Of a stretch of DNA of 23,927 bases, positions 1-8,699 are shown in pieces; position 1 is the first letter of the stretch, and each line of letters opens with the position of its first letter. The position numbers and the translations under genes were made by a program. The notes beneath the pieces were generated by a model. It was not told the DNA's origin, searched no databases, and saw only the letters and a program-made list of their open reading frames with translations. The DNA is taken from assembly GCA_964565665.1 (NCBI GenBank), contig CAZMFZ010000050.1, positions 1-23,927 on the forward strand, written 5' to 3'. This DNA is from CAZMFZ01 sp964565665. GTDB lineage: Bacteria; Bacteroidota; Bacteroidia; Cytophagales; UBA9547.

Positions 1-1862
1 CTCTACAAGTATTGTATTTGGAAACAGAAGGGTATTTGCAATCTATTGCCAAAAGACTTGGGTATGATATCAAATCTACTAAAAAACTGCTTGTGGTGGC
101 TAGAATTCCCAATACTGACTTTATAAAAGTAGAAGCCCGAACGGAAAATCCTCAGCTATCTGCCTTTATTGTAAATACTTTTTGTGAAGAAGTGATCCGG
201 TTTTACAAATTCAGAGAAATTGAAAGATTAGGCAATTCAGTTTCATTTTTCAAAGAAATGGCCGACCGAAAAAAACAGGAATTAGATGGTAAGCTCGATA
301 CATTGAAAAGATACAAAACCTATTCGCATTTGATTGATTACAAAGAACAAAGCCGTTCTAAAGTAGATCAAGAGGCTACGCTTGAGCAAAGTAAAAATGA
401 TGAAACCAAGAAAATAACTGGATACAAAAACGCTATCAGGCAGATTGACAGTCAGTTGAGTAGTGCAGAAAAAAATATTTATAAATCGGTAGAAGTGGAG
501 GTAGACCCTAATATTGAAATATATCAGAGCAAAATTTCTGGATTGAACAAGCGATATGTGAGTTCGGGAATGAACGACCAAAAATTATTAGACTCAATTC
601 AAATTTATAGGCTTAGATTGAGCAAACAGATTAACTCGTTTTCGGAAAATTCTTTTGCTGAAACTCCCATTGGAAGTTCAAACCCAAAAGAGGAACTTAT
701 GGCTAGAAAAATGAATTTTGAAATTGAGCTATCAATTTCAGAAGCAAGCCTCGATTACATTAATAGTGCTATTTCAGATTTGAGAATAAATATTTCAACT
801 ATGGCTATTGACGAATCTGTCATATCGAGGCTGGAATTGGGTGTAGCCGTAGCAAAAGATGAATATCTCTCAATGTTAGAGAAATACAATACAGCTAAAA
901 ATATATCATTCACCGATTCTGAAAACTTACAGCAAATCGAATTTGGGCAGCCTTCTGATGAGCCTGAGCCTACTAGAAGGGTATTGTTTTCCCTCTTAGC
1001 AGCAGTAGCAGCAATGTTGGTTACTTCTGCAATTATTATTCTCACCACCTATTTTGATAACCACATTAGAACACCCGAAATATTATTCGCAGGCACCAAA
1101 TTGGCAAATGTGGGTATGCTAAACCAACTAAAAGGTAAAAAATTTGATCTTCATCAGCTTTTTTCAGAAAAAAACCAAGCTGCTGACATCAATACATTTA
1201 AGGAGCTGTTGCGAAAATTAAGATATGAGATTGAGGCTTCCGGTTCACACATATTTTTATTTACCAGTACAAAAGAAAAAGTAGGTAAATCATTTGCCAT
1301 AATGTCGATTGCTTACAGTCTAACACAGAAAAATAAAAAAATTCTAATAATCGACACTAATTTTAAGAACAATACTTTAACCAAATTAAGTGAAAGTAAG
1401 CAGAATTTGGAACAATATTTTGGCAACAGTTCTAGTGAGGCTGCATTTGCATTTCCTCAATTAGAAACGGCTGATAAAATCAAAACTGAAGCACTGGTAC
1501 TTGCCGAAAATTCCTACATGAAAAATTTTATTTCAGGAACTGGATTTGAGGGTATTGATATTATTGGCTGCAAAGGCAGTATGCTTTCTCCCTCAGAAAT
1601 ACTTTCAGGCAAAAATTTTATAGCTTTAATACAAAATCTCAGCGGAATATACGATTACATTTTTCTAGAAGGTGCAGCTATGAATATGTATGTAGATTCT
1701 AAAGAACTTTCAGATTATGTTGAAAAAATAATAACAATATTCTCTTCAGATACCTCGATAAAAGCCGTGGATAAAACCTCACTCGTATTTTTAAAATCGC
1801 AAAAAGAGAAATCGCTAGGTACTATTCTAAATAAAGTTGACGGACAAAACATAACTACATAA
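1..1862 (+). CDS. Wzz/CpsD-like exopolysaccharide transport protein, 5'-partial
   Basis: This is the C-terminal ~620 residues of a polysaccharide co-polymerase with a fused cytoplasmic ATPase-like domain, an inner-membrane protein of capsule or exopolysaccharide export. The frame is already open at base 3 (codons for L-Q-V-L before the first TTG), so the true start lies outside the window. In order: the end of the Wzz domain (motif TENPQLSAF near 144-170), a long periplasmic coiled coil (about 230-900), a transmembrane helix (about 981-1049), then a P-loop domain with Walker A-like STKEKVGKS near 1264-1290 and the A' motif ILIIDTNFKNN near 1340-1372. The Walker B-like strand reads IFLEGAA, with Glu where BY-kinases have Asp, and there is no C-terminal tyrosine cluster. 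It may therefore not be an active tyrosine autokinase. Family assignment is firm; kinase activity is doubtful. Confidence 0.85.
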   Translation, partial: LQVLYLETEGYLQSIAKRLGYDIKSTKKLLVVARIPNTDFIKVEARTENPQLSAFIVNTFCEEVIRFYKFREIERLGNSVSFFKEMADRKKQELDGKLDTLKRYKTYSHLIDYKEQSRSKVDQEATLEQSKNDETKKITGYKNAIRQIDSQLSSAEKNIYKSVEVEVDPNIEIYQSKISGLNKRYVSSGMNDQKLLDSIQIYRLRLSKQINSFSENSFAETPIGSSNPKEELMARKMNFEIELSISEASLDYINSAISDLRINISTMAIDESVISRLELGVAVAKDEYLSMLEKYNTAKNISFTDSENLQQIEFGQPSDEPEPTRRVLFSLLAAVAAMLVTSAIIILTTYFDNHIRTPEILFAGTKLANVGMLNQLKGKKFDLHQLFSEKNQAADINTFKELLRKLRYEIEASGSHIFLFTSTKEKVGKSFAIMSIAYSLTQKNKKILIIDTNFKNNTLTKLSESKQNLEQYFGNSSSEAAFAFPQLETADKIKTEALVLAENSYMKNFISGTGFEGIDIIGCKGSMLSPSEILSGKNFIALIQNLSGIYDYIFLEGAAMNMYVDSKELSDYVEKIITIFSSDTSIKAVDKTSLVFLKSQKEKSLGTILNKVDGQNITT

Positions 1863-1910
1863 GCAATGCTTTTGCTCAAAATTATATACTTCATTTTAAC
1901 TTTATGATAA

Positions 1911-2477
1911 GTGAATAGACGAAAAGCATTGCTGGGAACTGCGTTGATATCTGGTATAGTCTACAGCGGATACAAACTTTTCGACTTCTTCACACCTCAC
2001 AATATTGAAAAATTAGATTTAAATAAAGCCTTGATTGATGAGCTTGCTGAAATAATTATTCCTCGAACTGAAACGCCTGGAGCAAAAGATGTGTTGGCGG
2101 GCGAATTGATAATCAAATTATTAAAAGATTGTACTACTACCAATACACAAAACAATTTTATAGCGGGGCTTATGCAATTGAAATCTGCTGCTATTTCAGA
2201 ATATGGAAAAGAATTTTTAAACTGCAGTTTACCACAACAGATAACTTTGCTCAATATTATAGAGCAAGATGAAAAACCTTTTAATGGAATAGTCTGGAAA
2301 ATTCAAAAAAAATTGTTGGGCAAATCATTTATCTACACCCTTAAAGAATACACCACTAAAGCCTATTGCACTTCTATGCTAGGCGCCACACAAGGCTTAA
2401 AATATGTATTGATACCAGGTAGAAGACTTGCCTGCACAGATGCAGAACCAAACCAAAAATCGTGGGCCACCCAATAA
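1911..2477 (+). CDS. Gluconate 2-dehydrogenase subunit 3-like protein (Tat signal)
   Basis: This is probably the small subunit of a periplasmic flavin oxidoreductase. The 188-residue protein starts with GTG at 1911; no in-frame ATG fits. It opens with M-N-R-R-K-A-L-L-G followed by a hydrophobic stretch, which resembles a twin-arginine signal. The mature part carries the family pattern DELAEIIIPRTETPGAKD at about residues 42-60, then a helical domain. In this family the small subunit usually supplies the Tat signal for the cofactor-loaded GMC subunit, which has none of its own, and the GMC gene follows immediately here. The substrate cannot be read from sequence; 'gluconate' is only the family name. 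No RBS is evident. Confidence 0.8.
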   Translation: MNRRKALLGTALISGIVYSGYKLFDFFTPHNIEKLDLNKALIDELAEIIIPRTETPGAKDVLAGELIIKLLKDCTTTNTQNNFIAGLMQLKSAAISEYGKEFLNCSLPQQITLLNIIEQDEKPFNGIVWKIQKKLLGKSFIYTLKEYTTKAYCTSMLGATQGLKYVLIPGRRLACTDAEPNQKSWATQ

Positions 2478-2481
2478 TGCC

Positions 2482-4221
2482 ATGGCAAATATAGAAAATA
2501 CCGACACCCTATCCACAGCTATCAACATCAATTCCAATGGTTTAACTCAACATACTTTCGATGCTATAGTAGTAGGCTCTGGCATAAGTGGCGGATGGGC
2601 TGCTAAAGAATTGTGCGAAAAAGGACTCAAAACATTGGTACTTGAAAGAGGAAGAGATGTAAAACACATTAAAGATTATACTACTGCATTAAAGAGCCCT
2701 TGGGATTTCGACCACAGGCTCATTAATACCCAAAAAGATTTAGAAGAATGCCCTATTCAAAGTACCGCTTATGATGAAGGCAACAAGCATTTTTTTGTGA
2801 ATGACAAGGAACATCCTTATATACAAGAAAATCCATTTCATTGGATAAGAGGTTATCAGGTGGGTGGTCGCTCACTTACTTGGGGCAGGCAATGTTACCG
2901 CCTGAGCGATTTAGATTTTGAAGCCAATTCCAAAGAGGGAATAGCAGTAGATTGGCCTATTCGATATAAAGATTTAGAAACTTGGTACAGCTATGTGGAG
3001 CAATACATAGGCATAAGTGGCAGAAAAGAAGGTCTTTCGCAACTACCCGATGGTGAATTTCAGCCTCCTATTGCATTCAATTGCATTGAAGACTACTTTG
3101 CAGAAAGAATAAAAAAAATATACTCCGATAGAGTAGTTACCCCTAGCAGAGTAGCTAATTTGACTAAAGGTTTGTCGGGAAGAGGGCCATGCCAATACAG
3201 AAACTTATGTAGCAGAGGGTGTCCATTTGCGGCCTATTTTAGTAGCAATAGTGTTACACTTCCTGCCGCTTTTGCTACGGGAAATTTGTCGCTAATTCCT
3301 CATTCGATTGTAATAGAAGTGCTTTATGACAAAGAAAAAAAACGAGCAAATGGCGTAAGGGTGATTGATGCTATTACAAAACAAACCACCGAATATTATG
3401 CTCGAATAATTTTCCTGAATGCCTCAACCATAGCTACAGCGGCTATACTTTTAAATTCTACATCATCCTCATTTCCCAACGGGCTCGGCAATTCAAGTGG
3501 GCAGTTAGGGCATAATCTGATGGATCACTTTCAATTGGCAGGTGCTACTGGCATTTACGAAGGTTATAAAGATAAGTATTATTATGGCCGGTCGCCAGGT
3601 TCAATCCATGTGCCTCGATTCAGAAATATAGATGAGAAAACAAAAAGAAGCGATTTTATTCGTGGCTACGGGCTTCAAGGAAAAGGCGAAAGATTGAGTT
3701 GGGACGATATGTATGCCACTACTGAAGGATTTGGAGTCGATTTCAAAGATAAAATAACCAAGCCCGGTACTTGGGAAATAATGATGGGTGGCTGGGGTGA
3801 AACGCTACCAAATTTCAACAATCAGATAACACTAGATGAAACCAAAAAAGACCAATGGGGCCTGCCCTTAGTAAAAGTAGAGTTTAAATATGGAGAAAAT
3901 GAAAAAGCGATGCGATATGATATAAAAGAAAGCTGTGCTGAAATGCTTGAAAAAACGGGTTTCAAAAATATAAATGCCTTCGAATATGATAAGCCTCCTG
4001 GCTCGGCCGTACACGAAATGGGTACGGCACGAATGGGGCTAGACCCAAAAACTTCAGTGCTCAATGCTTTCAATCAACTGCACGATGTAAAAAACGTGTT
4101 TGTAACCGATGGCAGCTGTATGTCGTCTTCCGCTACTCAAAATCCATCTCTTACCTATATGGCACTTACTGCCAGGGCTTGCCAATATGCAGTAGATGAA
4201 ATGAATAAAGGAAATTTATAA
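2482..4221 (+). CDS. GMC family FAD-dependent oxidoreductase
   Basis: Large catalytic subunit of a GMC (glucose-methanol-choline) oxidoreductase, about 579 residues. The FAD-binding Rossmann motif is VVGSGISGG near residue 31. A Cys-rich segment (GPCQYRNLCSRGC, about 3185-3222) lies mid-protein, and the C-terminal GMC block contains HEMGTARMG and the TDGS...SATQNPSLTYMA stretch that holds the FAD and catalytic base region. I chose ATG 2482 (MANIENTD) because it lies 4 nt after the stop of the small-subunit gene and gives an N-terminus usual for the family. ATG 2440 and TTG 2428 are in frame upstream but would overlap that gene. It is translationally coupled to the preceding subunit. A cytochrome c subunit, present in the three-subunit dehydrogenases, is not next to it, so the electron acceptor is unknown. 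Confidence 0.88.
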   Translation: MANIENTDTLSTAININSNGLTQHTFDAIVVGSGISGGWAAKELCEKGLKTLVLERGRDVKHIKDYTTALKSPWDFDHRLINTQKDLEECPIQSTAYDEGNKHFFVNDKEHPYIQENPFHWIRGYQVGGRSLTWGRQCYRLSDLDFEANSKEGIAVDWPIRYKDLETWYSYVEQYIGISGRKEGLSQLPDGEFQPPIAFNCIEDYFAERIKKIYSDRVVTPSRVANLTKGLSGRGPCQYRNLCSRGCPFAAYFSSNSVTLPAAFATGNLSLIPHSIVIEVLYDKEKKRANGVRVIDAITKQTTEYYARIIFLNASTIATAAILLNSTSSSFPNGLGNSSGQLGHNLMDHFQLAGATGIYEGYKDKYYYGRSPGSIHVPRFRNIDEKTKRSDFIRGYGLQGKGERLSWDDMYATTEGFGVDFKDKITKPGTWEIMMGGWGETLPNFNNQITLDETKKDQWGLPLVKVEFKYGENEKAMRYDIKESCAEMLEKTGFKNINAFEYDKPPGSAVHEMGTARMGLDPKTSVLNAFNQLHDVKNVFVTDGSCMSSSATQNPSLTYMALTARACQYAVDEMNKGNL

Positions 4222-4225
4222 CGCA

Positions 4226-4657
4226 CTAAAAAAATTGCAAATACAATCCCAACTCTTTTCCTTTTTTCTCTAAATCAGATTTTGTAGCCAATGGAATAGC
4301 ACTTAGGTAGTAAATTTTAGGGTCTTCATCAAAATCTACAAGTGCATAGCCTGATTTTTTCAAGTATTTGCTTATGGCCTGTAGCACATCGTCTGTACTA
4401 TCGTACTCTACCAGTTCATCACCCAAAGTATTTACATTAACATGATTTTGTACCACCAAAAGTCTCAATTGGTAAAGCAGTTCTTCTAATGAAATGGAGT
4501 TGTCGAAAAAAATCACCAGCTTGTAATCAAGCAACGACTTCAGAAAAATATCCATGAAAAAATCTGGGTTCTGTTTTGCCAAAATCAATTTCTCTGCTAG
4601 TGCATTTTTCAAATTTTCTTCTAGTTTCGGAGCTATGCTATGAATTAAATCTTTCAT
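4226..4657 (-). CDS. Hypothetical protein, 143 aa
   Basis: I do not recognise this protein. It is acidic and apparently soluble, with an N-terminal helical part (residues 1-45, rich in Lys/Leu/Ala), a hydrophobic segment KLVIFFDNS near 46-54 that looks like a beta strand rather than a membrane helix, and a C-terminal alpha/beta part ending with the sequence LYLQFF. There is no signal peptide. The gene is convergent with the GMC gene (4 nt between the two stops) and divergent from the AraC-type regulator across 64 bp, so it may share a control region with that regulator. The start is ATG at 4657. It reads like real coding sequence because the frame is long, uses the same codon style as its neighbours and fits exactly between them. 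Confidence 0.6.
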   Translation of the reverse strand: MKDLIHSIAPKLEENLKNALAEKLILAKQNPDFFMDIFLKSLLDYKLVIFFDNSISLEELLYQLRLLVVQNHVNVNTLGDELVEYDSTDDVLQAISKYLKKSGYALVDFDEDPKIYYLSAIPLATKSDLEKKGKELGLYLQFF

Positions 4658-4693
4658 GATAATATTTTATGTACAAATAAAGGGCTTTAAAAT

Positions 4694-4701
4694 TATATTT
4701 G
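4694..4701 (+). promoter_or_regulatory. Bacteroidota -7 element TATATTTG before AraC gene
   Basis: TATATTTG matches the Bacteroidota -7 consensus TAnnTTTG in all fixed positions. It ends 20 nt before the proposed TTG start at 4722. No good TTG/TTTG -33 element is seen at the usual distance, so strength is uncertain and an activator may be needed. The position supports a start very close to 4722. Confidence 0.45.
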
Positions 4702-4721
4702 GGCCATAATCTTATTGAAAA

Positions 4722-5606
4722 TTGCCATCTCAGAAAAACATTCCAGTTTATGGGCTTGATAAATTCAAGGATAAAATAGGTGGCGTAAGTCATTATAAAG
4801 TAGAAGTGTTCGATCACAACAGGCACTATAACGTTGAGTATCCACACCGCCACGATTTCTTTTATGAAGTGCTTTATATAAAAAATGGATCTGGTACATA
4901 CCATATTGATTTTCAGGAATTTGAAATAAAAGCTGAAACTCTGTTTTTTGTCTCACCAGGACAGGTACACGAAATCAATTATTCTGAAGATATTTTTGGT
5001 TATATTTTTCTTTTCACTGAAGAATTTCTATCTATCTCTTCCGATGAAAACTATGCCCAGCTTTTCGACAACATCAAAACTAAAAGTGAAGCCTTACAAT
5101 TTAAAACTATAGCTCAGCAATCGCAATTTGAACTCAATTTTACGCAAGCCACTGAAAATTTTGACTTAGCCGATAAATTTTCAGAGCAAGTTTGCAGAAA
5201 TATATTGAGTTCATTGTTGGTTTCAAGCATTAGAGCGTCAGAGGTAGAAAACCCTATTTTTTACCAGAAAGGAAAAGGAGCTGAAATAGTGAAAAAATTT
5301 AAAAAACTAATTGAAGAAAAGCATAGCGAATATTTATCAGTAAGAGATTATGCAGCACTTTTGGCTATTACTCCTAGTCATTTGAACGAAACTGTGAAGC
5401 AATTTACAGGTTTGAATGCCAACAGTCTGATAGATAACAAGCTATTAGTAGAAATAAAGCGGCTGTTGGCTTATACCGAAAAAGACATTACCGAAATTGC
5501 TTACCAGCTCAATTTCAAAGACCAAAGCTATTTCTCTAGGTTTTTCAAATCTAAAACAGGGTTTTCTCCAAAGGAATTTAGAACCAATTCCATAAAAAAC
5601 ACCTAA
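4722..5606 (+). CDS. AraC family transcriptional regulator
   Basis: Cytoplasmic DNA-binding regulator of 294 residues. The N-terminal cupin-type sensing domain shows HRHDFFYEVLYIKNG and a VSPGQVHEI motif (residues ~40-95). The C-terminal AraC HTH domain (about 205-290) has two helix-turn-helix units and ends with the classic signature FKDQSYFSRFFKSKTGFSPKEF. The start is TTG 4722: an in-frame TGA lies at 4716-4718 and the predicted protein has no internal methionine at all, so no ATG start is possible without losing the sensing domain. It is divergent from the unknown gene 4226-4657 and is followed by ilvC after 89 bp. The ligand is unknown. Regulation of either neighbour is an inference from position only. 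Confidence 0.9.
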   Translation: MPSQKNIPVYGLDKFKDKIGGVSHYKVEVFDHNRHYNVEYPHRHDFFYEVLYIKNGSGTYHIDFQEFEIKAETLFFVSPGQVHEINYSEDIFGYIFLFTEEFLSISSDENYAQLFDNIKTKSEALQFKTIAQQSQFELNFTQATENFDLADKFSEQVCRNILSSLLVSSIRASEVENPIFYQKGKGAEIVKKFKKLIEEKHSEYLSVRDYAALLAITPSHLNETVKQFTGLNANSLIDNKLLVEIKRLLAYTEKDITEIAYQLNFKDQSYFSRFFKSKTGFSPKEFRTNSIKNT

Positions 5607-5608
5607 AT

Positions 5609-5629
5609 TAATGTGTAATGTGTAATGTG
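5609..5629. repeat. Three tandem copies of a 7-bp unit, TAATGTG
   Basis: TAATGTG is repeated exactly three times in a row, with a further partial TA, between the AraC gene stop and ilvC. It could be a slippage-prone tract or a set of phased binding sites. It lies about 65 bp upstream of the ilvC start. Confidence 0.8.
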
Positions 5630-5695
5630 TAGTGGTGGATTATTAAGACCTTTGTATTAATATTTAATAATTACGCACTAAAACATTAACAAAAA

Positions 5696-6745
5696 ATGGC
5701 TCAATTGAATTTTGGCGGTACTATGGAAAACGTAGTTACCCGTGAAGAATTTCCGCTTTTAAAAGCACAAGAAGTATTGAAAACCGAAACCATTGCTGTA
5801 ATTGGTTATGGTGTTCAAGGTCCAGGACAGGCTTTAAATCAAAGAGACAATGGCATTAATGTAATTGTTGGTCAACGCCCGGGCAAAACTTACGACAAAG
5901 CTGTGGCTGATGGTTTTGTACCTGGTAAAACACTTTTCAACATTGAAGAAGCATTGGAACGTGGCACAATTATCTGCTTCCTATTGTCAGATGCTGCTCA
6001 AATTGAATTGTGGCCAACAGTAAAAAAATATCTCACTCCAGGCAAAGCCCTTTATTTTTCTCATGGTTTCGGTATTACATACAAAGAAAGAACTGGCATT
6101 GTACCTCCTACCGATGTAGATGTGATATTGGTTGCCCCAAAAGGTAGCGGTACTTCTTTGAGAAGAATGTTTTTACAAGGTCGTGGATTAAACTCTTCAT
6201 TTGCCATATTTCAAGATGCTACTGGCAAAGCGAACGACAGAGTAATAGCTATGGGAATAGCTGTAGGTTCAGGATATTTGTTCGAAACTGATTTCAGAAA
6301 AGAAGTATTCTCTGATTTATCTGGCGAAAGAGGCACTTTGATGGGTGCTATTCAAGGTATATTTGCAGCTCAATACGATGTATTGCGTGCCAATGGCCAT
6401 ACGCCTTCTGAAGCTTTCAACGAAACTGTAGAAGAATTGACCCAATCATTGATGCCGCTGGTAGCTGAAAACGGCATGGACTGGATGTATGCCAACTGCT
6501 CAACCACGGCCCAACGCGGTGCTTTAGACTGGTGGAAACCATTCAGAGATGCCACAAAGCCTGTTTTTGAAAAATTATACAAAGAAGTAGCAGCAGGAAA
6601 TGAAGCCCAACGCTCTATAGATTCTAATTCAAAACCTGATTACAGAGAAAAATTGGAGTTAGAATTGAAAGAACTGCGTGAATCAGAAATTTGGCAAGCT
6701 GGCAAAACGGTACGAAGCTTAAGACCTGAAAATCAGAAAGTGTAG
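5696..6745 (+). CDS. ilvC: Ketol-acid reductoisomerase
   Basis: Second common enzyme of valine, leucine and isoleucine synthesis. It isomerises and reduces acetolactate or acetohydroxybutyrate with NAD(P)H and Mg2+. The 349-residue protein has the Rossmann motif GYGVQGPGQ (residues ~37-45), a cofactor loop GQRPGKTYDKA (~58-69) and the Mg2+ ligands Asp207 and Glu211 in SDLSGERG. The C-terminal knotted domain carries EELTQSLMPL and SIDSNSKPDYREKL. Length and sequence fit the class I (short) Bacteroidota form. The cofactor loop is unlike the E. coli one, so NADPH versus NADH preference is not settled. The gene stands alone: no ilvB, ilvN, ilvD or leu genes are near, and a strong terminator follows at once. 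Confidence 0.97.
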   Translation: MAQLNFGGTMENVVTREEFPLLKAQEVLKTETIAVIGYGVQGPGQALNQRDNGINVIVGQRPGKTYDKAVADGFVPGKTLFNIEEALERGTIICFLLSDAAQIELWPTVKKYLTPGKALYFSHGFGITYKERTGIVPPTDVDVILVAPKGSGTSLRRMFLQGRGLNSSFAIFQDATGKANDRVIAMGIAVGSGYLFETDFRKEVFSDLSGERGTLMGAIQGIFAAQYDVLRANGHTPSEAFNETVEELTQSLMPLVAENGMDWMYANCSTTAQRGALDWWKPFRDATKPVFEKLYKEVAAGNEAQRSIDSNSKPDYREKLELELKELRESEIWQAGKTVRSLRPENQKV

Positions 6746-6760
6746 TACTCATTAAGTATA

Positions 6761-6797
6761 AAAAAAAAGTCAGGCATTTTTCGCCTGACTTTTTTTA
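6761..6797 (+). terminator. Intrinsic terminator after ilvC
   Basis: A perfect 8-bp stem AGTCAGGC / GCCTGACT (6768-6775 with 6783-6790) encloses a 7-nt loop. It is preceded by a run of A and followed by a run of T to about 6796. The A/T runs extend the stem, so it could also stop transcription arriving from the other side, although porX ends 86 bp away. Confidence 0.92.
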
Positions 6798-6882
6798 TTT
6801 TCCTACACTCAGAATTTCTATCTGATATTATATATTTAAAAAAGCGAACTAGCAAATTTAAACTCTATCAAATTAAGCTAAA

Positions 6883-8436
6883 TCACCTTGCTTTCAGTTC
6901 AATATAAGGAATAATCATTTCCTCAAGTGATAAACCGCCATGTTGGAATGTGTCTTTATAATAGTTTACATAGTAATTATAGTTGTTGGGATAAGCCAAA
7001 AATTGATTTTCTAAAGCAAACACGTAAGTAGTAGATATGTTTTTCTTGGGCAAACCAAAGCGTTCTGGCTTACGAGTAAAAAATATTCCTTTTTCTTCAA
7101 ACGATAAATTTCGACCCGCTTTGTAGCGTAAGTTGGTATTGGTATCTCTATCTCCCACAATTTTGTAGGGTTTTTGCACCCTTATGGTGCCATGGTCGGT
7201 AGTAATTACCACTTTTACTTTCTTTTCAGCCAATTTTTGAATGATTTCATATAATGGCGAATGTAAAAACCAAGATTTGGTAAGCGATCGATAGGCCGAT
7301 TCGTCAGAGGCCAATTCGCGAATCATTGCCATATCGGTGCGAGCATGCGAGAGCATATCTACAAAATTGTACACAATAATATTGAGCTTATTTCCCATTA
7401 AATTGGAAATATTATCTGCCAATTGCTTGCCTTGTGTTAAGTTCAGAATTTTATGATAAGAAAATTTAATGTCCAGTTTATTTCTTTTCAACTGCTGAGC
7501 GAAAAATTTATCTTCATTGGCATTTTTGCTTTGTTCCTCGTCTTCATTTACCCACAATTCAGGGTGGTATTTTTCCATATCTGATGGCAACAAACCAGAA
7601 AATATTGAGTTTCTGGCAAACTCGGTGGTGGTTGGCAAAATAGAATAATAAGTACTTTTCTCTTCAACGCTAAAATATTCATTGATGGTAGGCTCTAGGA
7701 TTTCCCATTGGTCGTACCGCAAATTATCAATCAATATGAAGTAAACCGGCTCCTTATCTTCGAGCATCGGAAATATTTTGTTTTTCATCAATTGGTGCGA
7801 AAGCATTGGCTTGTCGGCTTTGGGTTCGCTTATCCACTGTTCATAATTTTCCATCACAAACTTGCAAAAATATGTATTTGCTTCCGATTTCTGCATTTCA
7901 AGCACTTCTTGCATCTGTTTCGATTCCGATTGCTCTATTTCCAATTCCCAGAATATCAGCTTTTTATATACCTCTGCCCATTCTTCATGGGTAAGCCTAT
8001 CGGAAAGTGTGAGGCTAAGGTTTCTAAATTCTTGTTGATAGCTTAAGTTTGTTTTTTCGGCAATCAAGCGTTTATTTTCTAATATTTTCTTGGCCGATAA
8101 TAATATTTGATTTGGATTAAGCGGTTTTATCAAATAATCGGCAATTTTCGACCCTATTGCCTCTTCCATTATGTGTTCTTCTTCGCTTTTTGTAATCATT
8201 ACCACAGGCAAAGTAGGTTTCAGGGCTTTTATTTGCGATAGTGTTTCCAAGCCTGTCATTCCCGGCATATTTTCATCCAGAAATATCAAATCGTAATGCT
8301 CAAATTGGCATCTTTGCAAAGCTTCAATACCACTATTTACAGCGGTAATGTCGTATCCTTTACTTTTCAAGAAAAGAATATGAGGTTTCAATAAATCGAT
8401 TTCATCATCTGCCCAGAGAATGTGGTATTGTTGCAT
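6883..8436 (-). CDS. porX: PorX-type T9SS response regulator with PglZ domain
   Basis: Response regulator of 517 residues that, in Porphyromonas and Flavobacterium, works with the histidine kinase PorY to control type IX secretion. The REC domain (1-~120) has the acidic pair Asp10/Asp11, phospho-acceptor Asp54 in FLDENMPG, Thr82 and Lys104. A helical linker follows. The PglZ (alkaline-phosphatase-like) domain from ~230 has Asp237/Asp242 in LIDNLRYD, a Thr269-271 triplet (PTTTE, probable nucleophile), Asp414-His415 in TDHG and His499 in QHGGLS, so the metal site looks intact. The start is ATG 8436 (MQQYHILWADDEID), which begins right at the REC domain as in known PorX proteins. The frame runs upstream to 8511, but that part has no homologous look. 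The length matches PorX. The gene is transcribed alone, divergent from the DivIVA gene. Confidence 0.95.
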   Translation of the reverse strand: MQQYHILWADDEIDLLKPHILFLKSKGYDITAVNSGIEALQRCQFEHYDLIFLDENMPGMTGLETLSQIKALKPTLPVVMITKSEEEHIMEEAIGSKIADYLIKPLNPNQILLSAKKILENKRLIAEKTNLSYQQEFRNLSLTLSDRLTHEEWAEVYKKLIFWELEIEQSESKQMQEVLEMQKSEANTYFCKFVMENYEQWISEPKADKPMLSHQLMKNKIFPMLEDKEPVYFILIDNLRYDQWEILEPTINEYFSVEEKSTYYSILPTTTEFARNSIFSGLLPSDMEKYHPELWVNEDEEQSKNANEDKFFAQQLKRNKLDIKFSYHKILNLTQGKQLADNISNLMGNKLNIIVYNFVDMLSHARTDMAMIRELASDESAYRSLTKSWFLHSPLYEIIQKLAEKKVKVVITTDHGTIRVQKPYKIVGDRDTNTNLRYKAGRNLSFEEKGIFFTRKPERFGLPKKNISTTYVFALENQFLAYPNNYNYYVNYYKDTFQHGGLSLEEMIIPYIELKAR

Positions 8437-8683
8437 ATATTTATGATTAAAATTATATTTTGAAAGTCTAGTTTGCGTTAATACGGTTAAACATAGGCAA
8501 ATATTTTGCAATGGGGAAAAATACTTGAATTGTTTTAGTACTTTTGTTTGTTAGAATTTATAAGATAATTCTTACGTAAAGTGCCTGTATTAAAGTTTGC
8601 AATGAAAATTGAACTTAGATTCAGATAAAACCCTTGGTTACTATTATATGTTATAAATATCAAGCCAGCTCCAATAAGGGAAA

Positions 8684-8688
8684 AGGAG
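8684..8688 (+). promoter_or_regulatory. Shine-Dalgarno-like AGGAG before the DivIVA gene
   Basis: AGGAG lies 11 nt upstream of the ATG at 8700. Such sites are uncommon in this window, where most genes show no SD, and the spacing is on the long side. Confidence 0.45.
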
Positions 8689-8699
8689 CGTTTTAAAAA

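Noticed and set aside
12..14. TTG as the start of the first gene
   Set aside because: The frame is open to the window edge with coherent Wzz-like sequence before it, so the gene simply begins outside the window.
8437..8511. N-terminal extension of porX by 25 residues
   Set aside because: Known PorX proteins begin right at the receiver domain, and the extension is not domain-like. ATG 8436 fits the usual length.
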